Of a DNA stretch of 64,000 bases, positions 1 through 11,416 are shown in pieces; positions within the stretch are counted from its first letter, which is position 1; every line of letters begins with the position of its first letter. Source of the DNA: Capronia americana (taxonomy: Eukaryota > Ascomycota > Eurotiomycetes > Chaetothyriales > Herpotrichiellaceae); NCBI GenBank assembly GCA_016110215.1, contig JADWQD010000028.1, positions 44,821-108,820 of the forward strand, given 5' to 3'. The position numbers were made by a program, and so were the translations under genes. The notes beneath the pieces are model-generated. The model saw only the letters and a program-made list of their open reading frames with translations. It had not been told where the DNA came from and did not search any database.

Positions 1-1261
1 GTATGCGTGGTCGTGTGCGCCTGAGCTGAACACTTGCTGGACTGCATCGCAATCCGACACGATCCAGTGATCACTGGCATTCCAACCCCAGTGCTCGCGC
101 AAAATCGTCTGCATCAGATATTCGTTTGCACATGCTGGGACACCATTGAGAGCGTTGTAGGAGCACCTTGGGGCGATCACGTCAGTCTTCCTTTGGTTCT
201 GTGTCTTGGCTTGATCACAGTACTTGTACTTACATAAAGGCACCAACCTTGGCATCTCGCGCACAGGTTTGGAACGGAGGCATGTAATACTCCCTTAAAT
301 CTTGGGCACTGACTTGAGCGTCGAAATCATATCTCCGGATCCCGTTCCAGTTCTCTAGATCGTACGCAGCGAAGTGCTGTCATCATGTTAGCATATCAGA
401 AAGGGATGGGAGTCTCAATAAGATATTGGACCGTCGTCAAGCAATACAAAAAGGGGGTCTGCGCAATGGCGTGAGGGCTTCGACACCGCTGGGTCGGTTC
501 TAACCTTGCAAGTTGCCACGACACGATAGACGTCTGGATCTATGCCACCCTGTAAGCCTGTAATCAAGGCCTTGACGTATGACTGTAGGTGAAACGGATC
601 TTCCCCAGGAACCTCTGCAACAATTCACTTGTTAGCCTCAACATCCCTTTCCACGGAGGTCATGACCTACCCTGCCCACGTCCCCACCGCGGGTCGCGAT
701 ACGGATTGATATTAGGAGTCCATACATCTAGGCCCAGGCGGTTCGCATTGCTAAATGCTCTGGCTTCGGTGCTGATGACAGTTGCAACATCGAATATCAA
801 TTCGTCATCAAATGCGGCTCCCATGAGAAGCGGTTGCGGGAACGAGGTGGCGTGACTATAATCACCTTCGGGGGTGTAGTTGGCACCGTGTCGAGTGGCG
901 ACCCCGTGTCTACCCTGGTATAAGATGAAGATCTCTCTGGGATGGAATGACCTACAATGCTTCTTGCCACCACTATAACACTCCTTAGCTGTTGAATGAG
1001 ACAGAAGGAATGGGGGAGACAAACATCATAGGCGGGCAAACCCAAACGAGGCACTCCAGGATTCACATTGCCAGTGCTGTTCAGCTTCTCTTCTAGAGTC
1101 ATTTCGTTGACGAGAGCTGTAGCACGGTCAACGGATGACTTGGAAGTGTCACAGACAGCACTAGACTTGAGTGGCCCATTGTTGCAGTCAGGGAAGAGAT
1201 ATTGGCCGCCAACAGGTGCGAGAATGGAGAGAACGAATGTCGCTGTAGCGAGAGAAGACAT
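1..1261 (-). CDS. GH3 beta-xylosidase, 5' part (gene runs off the window)
   Basis: N-terminal part of a secreted glycoside hydrolase family 3 exo-1,4-beta-xylosidase, which releases xylose from xylo-oligosaccharides outside the cell. By eye the exons are 1261-1025, 972-956, 909-671, 614-505, 376-234 and 166 to beyond base 1. The start ATG gives a signal peptide (MSSLATATFVLSILAPVGG). Family blocks then follow in order: PGVPRLGLPAYD, WWQEALHGVA, ATSFPQPLLMGAAFDD, STEARAF, PNINPYRDPRWGRGQ, VPGEDPFHLQSYVKAL, HFAAYDLENWNG and VSDCDAVQQV. The last contains the usual nucleophile aspartate. The second exon is only 17 nt and encodes WWQEAL. The C-terminal GH3 and fibronectin-like domains would lie outside the window. 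Beta-xylosidase rather than beta-glucosidase is inferred from the FPDC...VCDTS start and the PNINPYRDPRWGRGQ block. Confidence 0.9.
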
Positions 1262-2298
1262 CCTGCAACGAGGTGCTATTGTTAGACGTAGAATCTCTAG
1301 CACAGGCCAGGCCTTGCCTCTGAATCTTGAACCACAGAACGACCCGCCACCTTTATACGTTCGTTGACCGAACCACGGCATTTGAGCACTGCACAATTCT
1401 TGGTAGTAGCTTCTCGGAAGTATGCGAAGCCCATTTCCTTAAGGCTAAAGTCAAGATTGACTGTATTTCGAGCTGCTTCGGCCAAGTACCTCGAGCTCGA
1501 TGTCCCCCAGTCGGCATCAGAGGCGCGGATCGTGCAGATCATCTTCCAGGAACAAGAATGCGGAGACGCCAAGTCGGAGAAAGCTTCACATTGTGGGCTT
1601 TTTGTTGTGCTCGTTACAAAAGTCAAGCCGGCAGATGTACGGGCAGTGGTTCATGGAGTAATGACGGTGGGACATTAGAGTCAGCTGCTTGGAAGACCGC
1701 GTGCACCTAGGTATGTTACCGACAGCTAGCCATGCATAGAACCCTCACAATATTGGAGAGCCGACAGCACTCAGCCTTGGCACACTTGTCAAGCGAGTAG
1801 GAAGTACGGTGTCCTGTGAAAGATGTTTGGGAGGTGGAGAGGCACATCCAGCTTGCGATGAGCAGATGTTACCGCGAGGAGTTGCTTAGCCCGTCTGAGA
1901 CTGGCGCTGTCCGGTTAAATTGGATGAATACAATCCGGGGCATCACCGGCCATCGGCGCCTCATCTTCAGACAAATACTTCAGCCGCCAATGCTTGACAA
2001 CACCCAGTAGTAGTAGCACCATGAGCGGGCCATCCTCCTATGCGCGTACCCCAGCTTCCATCACTTCTTGGACCAATTTATCCGGGTGACAGCGGTGAGA
2101 AGCATCCTGGCAGTTGATGTCGAACCAAACGATCGGGGAAAAGCCGCTTCCACCTCCATATCTAGTGCCTTGGCGGATTTCTGGAGGAGGACAGACATCA
2201 ATAAATACTAAGTAGTTTGGTGGTACTTTCGGGCTTCACTTATGCAGGGTTGACAGCCAGCGTTCCAAAAAACCTCTCCCAGATTGATGTCTAGTCGT
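1262..2298. other. Intergenic, nothing recognised
   Basis: Lies between the 5' end of the xylosidase and the 3' end of the acyl-CoA oxidase, so it should hold the xylosidase promoter. Small open frames on both strands show no family motif. Confidence 0.5.
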
Positions 2299-4765
2299 CT
2301 AGAGCTTGCTTAGTAGCTTCCCTCGATCGTAGTCCTCGGCTCCCATGACAAGCTCATCGTCCCAGTATCGAGGGTTGTAAGTGATTTTGTTCAACGGGTT
2401 CAATCGATGCGCTCGATTAAACAAGTCTTCGTACACCTTACCATCGGACCTTCCCAGCGCACTGTCGAGTAGATAGTCAGGTATCATCCAGGCGTCGACT
2501 AGCTTCACGGCATGAGGACGGATTCGGATCAGGAGACTCTTGATCTCCTCTGGAATGGCTTCCATGTGTTCGGTGCTGATGGCGCCTGTGCTAAGGACTT
2601 GCGGCAGAAAGAAGACTTAGTTCAGTGATTCAAACAAATGAGGCAGCAAAAATATATCTAGGAAAGGTGGTAGGGCGGGAGGTTCAGGCAAACTCACACT
2701 CTCGCGCTTCATTGTCCATGGTGTAGAGGCAGAAGAGGCGGAACAGGTCGCGCAATACTCCTCTCAACTCTGAAGACATATCTTCGGCCTTTTCCACAGC
2801 AGAATAGAAAAGCCCCACGACTCTCGCTTGTGATTGTGCTAAAATGGATATGAGCTTGAGCACGAGGTTAATCTCTTGAGCAGCCGGGAAGCCGACTTAC
2901 CTAGTCCAAGCTTGTGAAGCTGAATCAGAATACTATTCCACTTTTCGTTTCGAACAACCCTGGCTTCGTACGCTCGGAAAGTCTAGTGAGAGCGCGACAG
3001 TTTTCATTAGTTTGCCAAAGAGAAAAGCAATTCTGAGGGGAAAGGGATGATGACTTACGAGTGCTGCAGCCCGCCATTGGAAAGCGTTTACCAGCTCCTG
3101 GTCGCTTCTGAGCACGTCGAAAGGACCTGCACACTGCGGTAGATGCTGAGGGACAGTTCGAGCCTTGACAAAGTTTCGAAGATTATCCTCGGTGCTGTCA
3201 GCTGACTCCCCGTCGGGATCCTTGGCCACGGCTGTCATCTTCTTGATCAAGTAAGCGGCCACTTGCTGTGTGATCATCCAGTTGTCTCCTTCTACCGTCG
3301 GCTTCGATAGGTAGTCATTGTTCAATTGAATCATCCCGCTCCCGCCTCCGAAGCCATGACCACCTAGAACTCGGCGGCAAGTTTCAATCCCATCGGCAGC
3401 AAGGCCAGTGCACAGGCTCTTGAGTCCGGTCGACATGTTATGGAGATCTGCCAGCTCGCTGAAGTCACCGGAGTTTATGCTCGTCCGTGTCCGATAGAAA
3501 AGGTCTCCCATCGCTTGGCCGCTGTAGTGAAGGGCGAACATGGTGGCAAGCAAGGGGAGCACCCTGATTTGGACCGTTTGGTAATCGAGAACGGGGACCT
3601 CTGGACTGTTCGGACCTTCATCGCGATTTGAGAATTGATGTCTGATTGCCGAGTAGCGAATGGCGATGGTCACAGCGCGAGCCAGTACCATTCGAGCTTG
3701 CATAACAATGACGGATCGGGAGAAGGTCATGCTGCCATAAATGAGTGCCCTTACCTTTGGCTTGCTATATGCTCCCGTATCAGGGTCGACCTTTGCGTGG
3801 CGGCTTAGCAATGCCGAATGAGGTATTCTGTAGTTGTCGAACAGAACATATGCATTGTCCATGGTGATGTATCCGTACTTCGGACCTATATCTCCAATGA
3901 CGACCCCTTTCATTGGCTTGTGTGTTTTGAAAGCCCGTACTTGCACCACAAATGTGTGCGGGCCGTATGAGGTGTAGCTGGTAGTCTTCCCACTGAGTTC
4001 TACCGAATTTGTGTCCGATTTAGTGGGAAGCATGAGTTGTGCCACGACGATTGCATGGTTGCCTGTGATGCCGAGAGACCCATTCCACCATTTGCTGGAA
4101 GTTAAAGTCGGACTGTTCAGGATGAACTCCCTGGTCACAGGATCCCACTTCGCCTCCAGTTCAAGTCCTCTTACATTGCTGCCGTGTCCAAGCTCGGTCT
4201 GTTTATCACATCAACACACTTGAGCTGGGAAAGGCGTGAGGATCAGGATGCCTAGTCACCTGTGCGTAGCCTCCAGTCACTTCCCAACTTTCAATCTTGG
4301 GCATCCAGTAAGCCAATTGCTCGTCGCTTGCTTGCTCTCGGATAGTATTGGTGAACAGTTTCGTATGGGCGTAGAACGGATTAACGTCGTCCACCAAGTA
4401 TAAAGCCCTAGTAAGCGAACGAGTGAGCACTCGTAACGTCTAGAAGGAGATAGCCAGAGCACCTACATCAGGTAATCGTCTTGATCCCATCCATGCTTGT
4501 CGGCCATACGTCGCAGACACTTTGCCCGTGTCAAGCCTAGCTCAAAGCGTTCCTTTCGTGACAAGTGTTGCTGTGATTCTTTGGAGAAGACAGGTTCCTT
4601 TTGCAGCTCCTGCAGAATGCGTTCCTGACGTTCGAGGAACCCATCCCGTCCAAAAAGATGCTTTGCTAGCTCTTGGATTGGTAACGAAGAGCCTGCTCTC
4701 TCTCGTGCTAGACAGTCAGGACCCTGAGGATCCGCCGGCTTAAGGTTGTCTGGGAAGGAAGGCAT
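2299..4765 (-). CDS. Peroxisomal acyl-CoA oxidase
   Basis: FAD-dependent acyl-CoA oxidase, which carries out the first step of peroxisomal beta-oxidation (acyl-CoA plus O2 to trans-2-enoyl-CoA plus H2O2). Six exons were placed by eye: 4765-4467, 4407-4260, 4198-3059, 2982-2901, 2838-2698 and 2597-2299, giving about 702 residues, normal for the family. The FAD/substrate motif TELGHGSNVRGLE follows the second intron. Downstream are the block GPKYGYITMDNAYVLFDNYR and, in the FAD-binding helical region, RVLGGHGFGGGSGM. The protein ends LLSKL, a perfect PTS1, so peroxisomal location is read directly. It is followed upstream by a ligase on the same strand that also ends in SKL. The substrate chain length cannot be told from sequence. 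Confidence 0.93.
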
Positions 4766-5413
4766 AATAACAATGGAATTCTACTAGAATGGCTCTTCAA
4801 ATTTTCTCCCCAGTTGCCTGTCCTTTTTCTGCAAAGCATGTTAGACCTGGAGAGATGAAGGTCAATGAATTGCTCCAGCTATAATCTAAATTTGTTTCTC
4901 GTGAGAGGGAATTGACTCGCCCAGCGCTCGGAGCTATGCGACATGAACAGACCACTTCGGGAATACTACGATCACACAATCCGTATTTTGGGCCAAGGAC
5001 GGGACAAGTAGCGGGTTGGATTCGAAAGCCACCGCCGTCTCGGCGTTGAGTGCAAACTGGGTGTGGCGTTAGCCAAAGCAAGGCTTCGGCAAATGTAGAG
5101 GTTGATCAAAATTACCGAGCCGAAGGAAAAACCATCATATCAATCCAAGTCCCGAAACAGACCTTTACCCCGCATGTGATCCAAGGGCCCACTGAAAGCG
5201 TAGAACTTGACGCACACCGTGCTCCACAAGTGTTGGCTAGAGAAATCTTGCTCCAATGCCTTCTGCCTCGACTCATAACATTCTATCAATTGAACCTCCG
5301 ATGGATGGGAAATGGTTCGAAATAATCTCATAGTCCGTAGCTAAATTTGTGAATAAATAAAGGCTCCTTTGCCTCTAATCTAGTCTATGTTGCTTCGGGA
5401 GAGAGGAGTGATT
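4766..5413. other. Intergenic between oxidase and ligase
   Basis: About 650 bp holding the promoter of the oxidase and the 3' flank of the ligase, both on the minus strand. No gene seen. Confidence 0.5.
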
Positions 5414-7464
5414 CTATAGTTTAGAAACCATCGTTGCCTTTGTATTGCTCCATGCCTGTATGTCTCTGTGCCCCTCCTTAGGAAACAACTGTGGTCCCAA
5501 AATCTTCTTAGATACTTTACCGGTTGCTGTTTTGGGAAGGTCTTGAACAACTCGCAGCAGGGTTGGGAGTTTGTAGGATGATAGACGGCCCCGTAAGTCG
5601 CGACGAACCTTCTCTAGCGTAAGCCGCTTGGAAGGATCCGGCCACTGGTAGGCCTGTGTTAGCACATCCTCGAATCCGATCCCTCATGTTGGGAGACATA
5701 CATTCTGATTCAGTGTGACCACAGCTGCGGTTCGCTGTCCGAATTCCTCATCATCGACGCCCACCACCATAGCCTCGCCGATGTAATCTAATGTAAGTAA
5801 TTCCCGTTCCACGTCCAAAGTCGAGATCTTGTAGCCCCCGGATTTGATGACTACAATATCGTCAGGAATGTAACGCGAAATTTTGGACAGGACTTTGGGA
5901 AGTGTGACTTACTGTCCACTGACTGTCGCCCTAGGATAAAGTAGTAACGTCCGACCTTCCTAGCGATGTCACCGGTCTTGAAAAACCCATCTGCGTCGTG
6001 CGCATTTGCTGTTGCCACTGGGTCGAAAAGGTATCTTAAGGCCAATTAGATCGTTCAGTATCGGCAGGAACAGCAGCCGCTCACCTCGAGAACATGAACG
6101 GAGTTCTAGCAAGGATCTCCCCTTCATCACCTTCAGAAAGTTTCACCTCGACACCAGGTGTCAGTGTCCCGACAGAGTCCTAGAGGTAGTTAAGAAGTGA
6201 GCCGACAGCCTCAAATGTGGTCAAAATGCGATCATATCAAACCTTACCATTGGAGCATCTGATGCCGTGCAGGGCATCTTGAAGACAGGTCCAAACTCCG
6301 TGGCTCCATATCTTGTCAGCAGTCTCATACCACCCGTCAGCCTGACCCATTTGTCCTGCAGTGGCAATGGTAAGGCTGAGGTGCCACAAAGAAGTCCTCT
6401 CATACTCCGCAATCCGGCCAGATACTGATCTAGCTCCTTTCCTGGTAGCTTGATCAAGTGAGTCTCGAAATGTTGCATCAGGCGTGCGTACATGGTAGGA
6501 ACACCGGAGAAGAAGGTCAATCCGCCTTCTCTCCATCGGTCCCACAACTCTGCTGGGTTGAAACTACCGGAACGAAACTCCACGCGGGCTCCAGCAAACA
6601 GAAATGGAGAGAAGGAGAACCCGATCCCGGCCGCATGATGAACAGGCATTAGATGTAGCACAGCGTCATCAAGGCCCAGACTGTAATGATCAGCTATTTC
6701 ATCGGCGGATTCGACAAAATTGGACCGACGCATCACTACCCCTTTTGGAGGGCCTGTTGTTCCGGAGGTGAAGATGACGAGACCGGCACCATTGTGGTCG
6801 AGAGCTAGGTTTGAGGAAATGACGATATCAGTTGGTTGCAGCGGCTTCTGATAAATGTGCGGTTCGATCTCGATGCATTTGAAGTTCGAATTGGTCGTTT
6901 GATTGATCGCTTCCTCCAAGGCTCTCCCAATCTCAAGCGAAGTCGAAGATGCTAGTACAGCATCGGCCCGTGACTTGTTGGCAAAGTAGCAGGCTTCTTG
7001 AAGGGGAACACCAGCGGCTAGAAGGAGATAGGCGTTTCATGGTCAACGATTGCACTGTATTGGAAAGAAGCAAATAACAACAACGAAGACGATGTTTGCT
7101 TACATAGTGGTACTGGAACGGCACCAGCCGCGATCACAGCGAGAATGCCCACCGCAAATTCGTAGCCTCCAGGCGCAATGATGTTCACAAAAACCTCCTG
7201 TCCTGGTCCTTCATGCTGGATCTGGAGCCTCGACGACACCTGTGGATGAAGTGATTCTTCAAGCACATTACGGAGACGGAGGATATCAGTCAGTAATTGA
7301 ATATGTGAAGCATGATATCCAGTGGTCCAATCCGTGATGGCGATATTGTTGTGCCGATTTGCAAACCTGAGCAGCCTTGAAAAGAGGGCGAAAGCGGGCA
7401 GAACGTTTGGACCACAGTGACTCGGTACCAGACCAGTTCGGTCGATGTCCAAGTCGTTGTCCAT
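5414..7464 (-). CDS. Peroxisomal acyl-CoA ligase, malonyl-CoA-synthetase-like (ANL family)
   Basis: AMP-forming acyl-CoA synthetase that activates a carboxylic acid with ATP and CoA. Six exons by eye: 7464-7104, 7017-6248, 6179-6085, 6034-5913, 5850-5702 and 5653-5414, giving 578 residues. The P-loop-like A3 motif is IFTSGTTGPPKG. Further blocks are HLMPVHHAAG, TRYGATEFG, DGFFKTGDIA, ILGRQSVDIIKSGGYKIS and the C-terminal lysine motif TATGKVSKK. The SVDIIKSGGYKI block is characteristic of the MatB/ACSF3 malonyl-CoA synthetase branch, but I infer the acid only loosely. The C-terminus is MVSKL, a PTS1, so it should share the peroxisome with the neighbouring oxidase. Its start lies 463 bp from the divergent permease gene. 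Confidence 0.9.
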
Positions 7465-7927
7465 CTCCTAAGCCTTTTGCCAGCGAGAGACTCAGATGCG
7501 AAAAGTGCAGAGTAAGGGCGTCAGAGGTAGTCCCTTGGTACTACATACCGTCGAACTAAAAATCTGCTGGAAAGGGCTCGGGTCAATCGATACGGCACGT
7601 CTTGAGGATGGAAAGCTCGTTGTCCCCACATTTGCCGAACTTCGTACCCCAGTCACGCTCGGGAAATCAGTCTGTGTCGAGATGGTAACCTTCAACCGAG
7701 CGATTGTTTGACCTCCAAGCATAGACCAACCGAATACGAGGCCACCTCTCTTACGAAGGACCAAAAGGATCCCAATGCTCTGAGGTTGAATCCTTGTTGC
7801 AGAGGCATATCATACCACGCATCCCAGCCCCAAGTCCACCTTCCCCAGATTATCCCCCGGATCTCTCTGGCCACCTACAGAATCCATATCATTCTTTTCT
7901 CTCAACGCTTCCTCCAATTCAATCAAC
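7465..7927. promoter_or_regulatory. Shared divergent promoter, ligase / permease
   Basis: This 463-bp gap separates the minus-strand ligase start from the plus-strand permease start, so both promoters must lie here. No operator repeat was recognised by eye. Co-regulation is an inference from the arrangement. Confidence 0.5.
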
Positions 7928-9871
7928 ATGACTCCGCAGCTGACTCCGGCCACCAACGACACGATTACTAGTCCTGCACACAAGACCGAAGGCGGCATGA
8001 ACGAGCTCCGCGTGGAAGATGTGAAGTCTTCGCATGTCGGGATCAGTGTGATGGAGGATGGTGCCAGGTCGGCTGAATATGCTCGTCAGCTGGAGAAGAG
8101 AGTTGTACGCAAGTTCGACCTTCATGTACTCCCTATTATCTGCATGATGTGTAGGTCTCCCATCACACTCTCGATCGAATCATCTATGACTGGACCACTG
8201 CTGACCGGGCTTACCTAGACCTGCTGTCTTTCCTCGATCGCTCTAATATTGGGTATGCTCCCATAGTCTTGTTTCCTCGCAGGAGGCTGTAAGCTCACTT
8301 TTGTCAGGAATGCCAAAATTGCTGGCATGCAAGAGGATCTCGATCTGGACTCGAACCGCTACGCGTGGCTACTGCAAATATTCTATATCAGTTTCATCGT
8401 GTTCGAGCCGTTTATCCTCTGCTGGAAGAGGTTTCCGCCACACATGTGTGCCACTGCCGCTGTGACTACATGGTATGTCGAAGCATTGCTAATCTAATCT
8501 ACTGCTGTGGCGGCAACCTCTAATCTGACATTACTTGGCCACATTTAGGGGACTCGTTGCAACACTCCAAGCCTCGGTCTCCAGCTGGAAAGGCTTGATG
8601 GCCTGTCGTTTCTTCTTGGGTATGGCCGAGGCTGGCTCTGCATTGGGCATCGTCTACTACCTATCGTTCTTCTACGCTCGCAGCGAACTTGGCTTCCGCA
8701 TTGGTATCCAGTTCTGCTGTAGCCCTCTCGCCACTTGTTTTGCAGGTGTCCTCGCTTACGGCATTACCTCTGGCCATGCTGCTTTTGCAAGCTGGAGAGT
8801 CTTGTTCGTTGCTGAGGGTCTGCCCAGTGTAGTCGCTGGCCTGATTACCTGGTTCTTCCTCCCCGACACCCCTGAGAGTCTCCGGGTACTCACGGAAGAG
8901 GAACGAGCTGTAGCAAAGGCAAGGAGCTTACGACAGGTTGGGATGGCCTCGGAGCAAAGAATCGGCCACCTAAGGTGGAGGGATATTCACGAGGGACTTT
9001 TTGATTACAAAAATTATTTGACTGCGGTATGTACCTTGTCCTGATATCTCTTACCCATTACAGCAGCCCCCTTTGACCAGTGTTGTTCGAACTCATCATA
9101 CTGACCTGCTGTTTGGTTACATTTAGCTGATGTACTTCTCTACAAACCTATCCTTTACGTCTCTGCCGGTGTTTCTGCCTACTATTTTGGTTGAAATTGG
9201 ATTCAGTGGCATTCATGCACAGGGTCTCACAGCGCCACCGTACCTTCTAGCCTTCTTCACCACCCTTGCCTCAACCTACATCACAGATAGGACCCGGCAG
9301 CGCGGCGCAACCATCATGACCTTAGCGACGATCGGAACAGTTGGATATATTTTACTCGCCGCTACGAAGCCTACCGCTACGAGATACTTTGGAGTCTTTC
9401 TAGCAGCCGGAGCCATCTTCCCTACAATGGCAAACATCTTGCCATGGGTTCTGAGTAAGTTTATGGCCTGTGACTCTACAGAAGTGAGCAATTTGCTGAC
9501 GACTTGATCTTTTTCCTCATGGAATAGATAACCAAGGCTCGGACACCAAGCGAGGCATGGGCCTAACTATCCTCAATCTAATTGCACAAACCGCCTCCCT
9601 GGTCTCAACTCGCCTTTTCCCCGAAGAAGACGGTCCTTACTATCGCAAAGGAATGGCTGTTTGCGCGGCTTTCATGTTTTTCACCGTGCTACTGGCGCTC
9701 ATTCTGCGCACTTTGCTGCTGTTCGAGAATCGGAAATTGGATGCCAAATATGGGCCGGTCACGGCAGCGCCTTCCGTTCTAGAGATGACCGAGAATTCTC
9801 TGGAAGACCAGCAAAAGTTGTCTGAGATTGGAGAAGAGAATGAAGGCCCCAGATTCCGCTTTGTGCTATGA
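7928..9871 (+). CDS. MFS permease, DAL5/allantoate (anion:cation symporter) family
   Basis: Twelve-helix major facilitator transporter for a small carboxylate or vitamin-like anion in the plasma membrane. Six exons by eye: 7928-8150, 8219-8252, 8308-8472, 8549-9026, 9127-9454 and 9528-9871, giving 523 residues. The first helix carries the family signature LLSFLDRSNIGNAKIAGM, and helix 4 has CRFFLGMAEAGSALG. The loop after helix 6 reads FFLPDTPESLRVLTEEER, also typical of DAL5/TNA1 relatives. The C-terminal tail is acidic. The divergent acyl-CoA ligase and the acyl-CoA oxidase beside it suggest that the cargo is an acid destined for CoA activation and beta-oxidation; this is inferred from neighbourhood only. 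Confidence 0.92.
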
Positions 9872-11416
9872 AGCCTTCAACAGTTCTCCTACTCCTGCAC
9901 ATATGGGGGTGTGGTTTTTGGATCAAACGGTTCAGGCAGTGACTGTAAGGTTTCCAAGCCATTGAATGTCTGGTGGTTAGCTGCTTTACCTAGTTTTGTA
10001 TTCGCACAAGTCTCGTATCAAAGTTCTACCCACAAAGCACTCGTCCGACCTTGCTGGAGACGAAGAAACGAAAATTCAGCAGTCTCTCTTCTAAGAACTT
10101 ATGTCTGAGGTATAGCATAAAGTGCTTAGATTAGTTGTTGGGGCTGAGCTCGGTAAGTTCTACTAGTACTCTGTGCGACAGTTTTGTATCATCCGCCGCT
10201 CAGTCCTGGAGACCGCGACCCCAAATAAATCCTATTGGGTGACCAAGCATATCACCAGCACGAGATGCTCAGTGGAATCGTAGGAAGATGAGTTGCTCCA
10301 AAACAGAGGGCAAGGCGCCGCGCTACGAGCTGGAGTGGGCCGCATGAAGAGACTAGATTGCGGGTATGCACGGCGTTCAGTTTCGGAAAGGGTGCTTGAA
10401 GATAGTATACTGCGGAAGGAGAGCTTTGTTAGTATGGGGGTTAGGTGGATCAGAACGTGGGAGCACCCTTGCATTTTTCGAGTCGAATATCTTACCACCA
10501 GACCGGCATATTCACTCTTTCACCTTTCACCTTTCCCTTTGTGAAGCACCTCGCACTCGGCGTCCTCGATATCTGCACAATGGTCTCCATGATTGGAGAA
10601 GCAACTTGAAATTGTAACTGGACCGACTTTGAGCTGATGGACTGCGAAGAGCACTCTGAATCAGCAACGTCATGCTTTCCCTGTGTTGTTTTCAGTTCCG
10701 AAAAGATCCTCGAATAATGAGGTACACCTAACCTGACCTCGAGCGAGGGTAGCGACAACCAATTCTTCCGGGCTAGCAGGAGACTCTTCCGGAGCGCAAT
10801 AGTCTTTGGCGACCCTGTTCAGCCTTGCAAGCTCTAAATTGGTTGCGTATCAACCGGCATTACGCGGCCCTGTCATTCGAGACGGGGCACCAGGGCCATC
10901 ATCTTTGAATTGCTTAAACCGGCAAAAGTCAGAGAGAATGAAGTCGACGAGGTATCATAGGCGTGCACAAATTCACAGCGCCGCAATAGATGTTCTGGCT
11001 ATCACAGACATGCGAAGGGTAGGGCCAGTTTACTGGAATGGAGACCCGGGAATGGACTAGAAGGCACAATGTTCAGCCAGTAGGTACTTTTGAGATGAAA
11101 TGAATCGGTATGGGATCATTTCTCACTGTTATGGCCATAATCTACTGAAAGGCTGGGAGTTTTGGATCACGCTATGGTACTAAACCTGATACTAGCTACC
11201 TTGCAGTGAACGATCGTAAACCACGGAGCCTACCCCCTCCGATCGCACCGTCACTGTTGGCAGGACAAAGATAGACACCTTGGGAATGGCACACTACTAG
11301 GGAAGCAAGGGTGGACTGATAGCATTGATCGTCGAAGTCTCGAGCATATGGCATTGTCATGCTTACTGGCCGAAAATCAGAACCAGGGCAAGCCCATGGC
11401 CACCATCCTTCTCCTA
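9872..11416. other. Intergenic at the edge of the accessory block
   Basis: About 1.5 kb without a convincing gene. It contains one copy of a 56-bp element listed separately. Short open frames show no motif. Confidence 0.5.
10436..10491 (+). repeat. 56-bp dispersed repeat, copy A
   Basis: Starts GGGGGTTAG and ends TCGAGTCGAATATC, with an oligo-T run inside. An inverted copy lies at 16074-16129 and differs at only four positions, three of them transitions. The two copies flank the left part of the accessory block. The order of short words (GGTTAG, TGGAT, TGGGAGCACC, TGCATTTTT) faintly recalls the 3' half of a 5S rRNA gene with its T-terminator, but I cannot confirm this. Confidence 0.75.

Noticed and set aside
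5306..5325. GGTTCGAAAT resembling a tRNA B box
   Set aside because: No acceptor-stem pairing or A box at the right distance.
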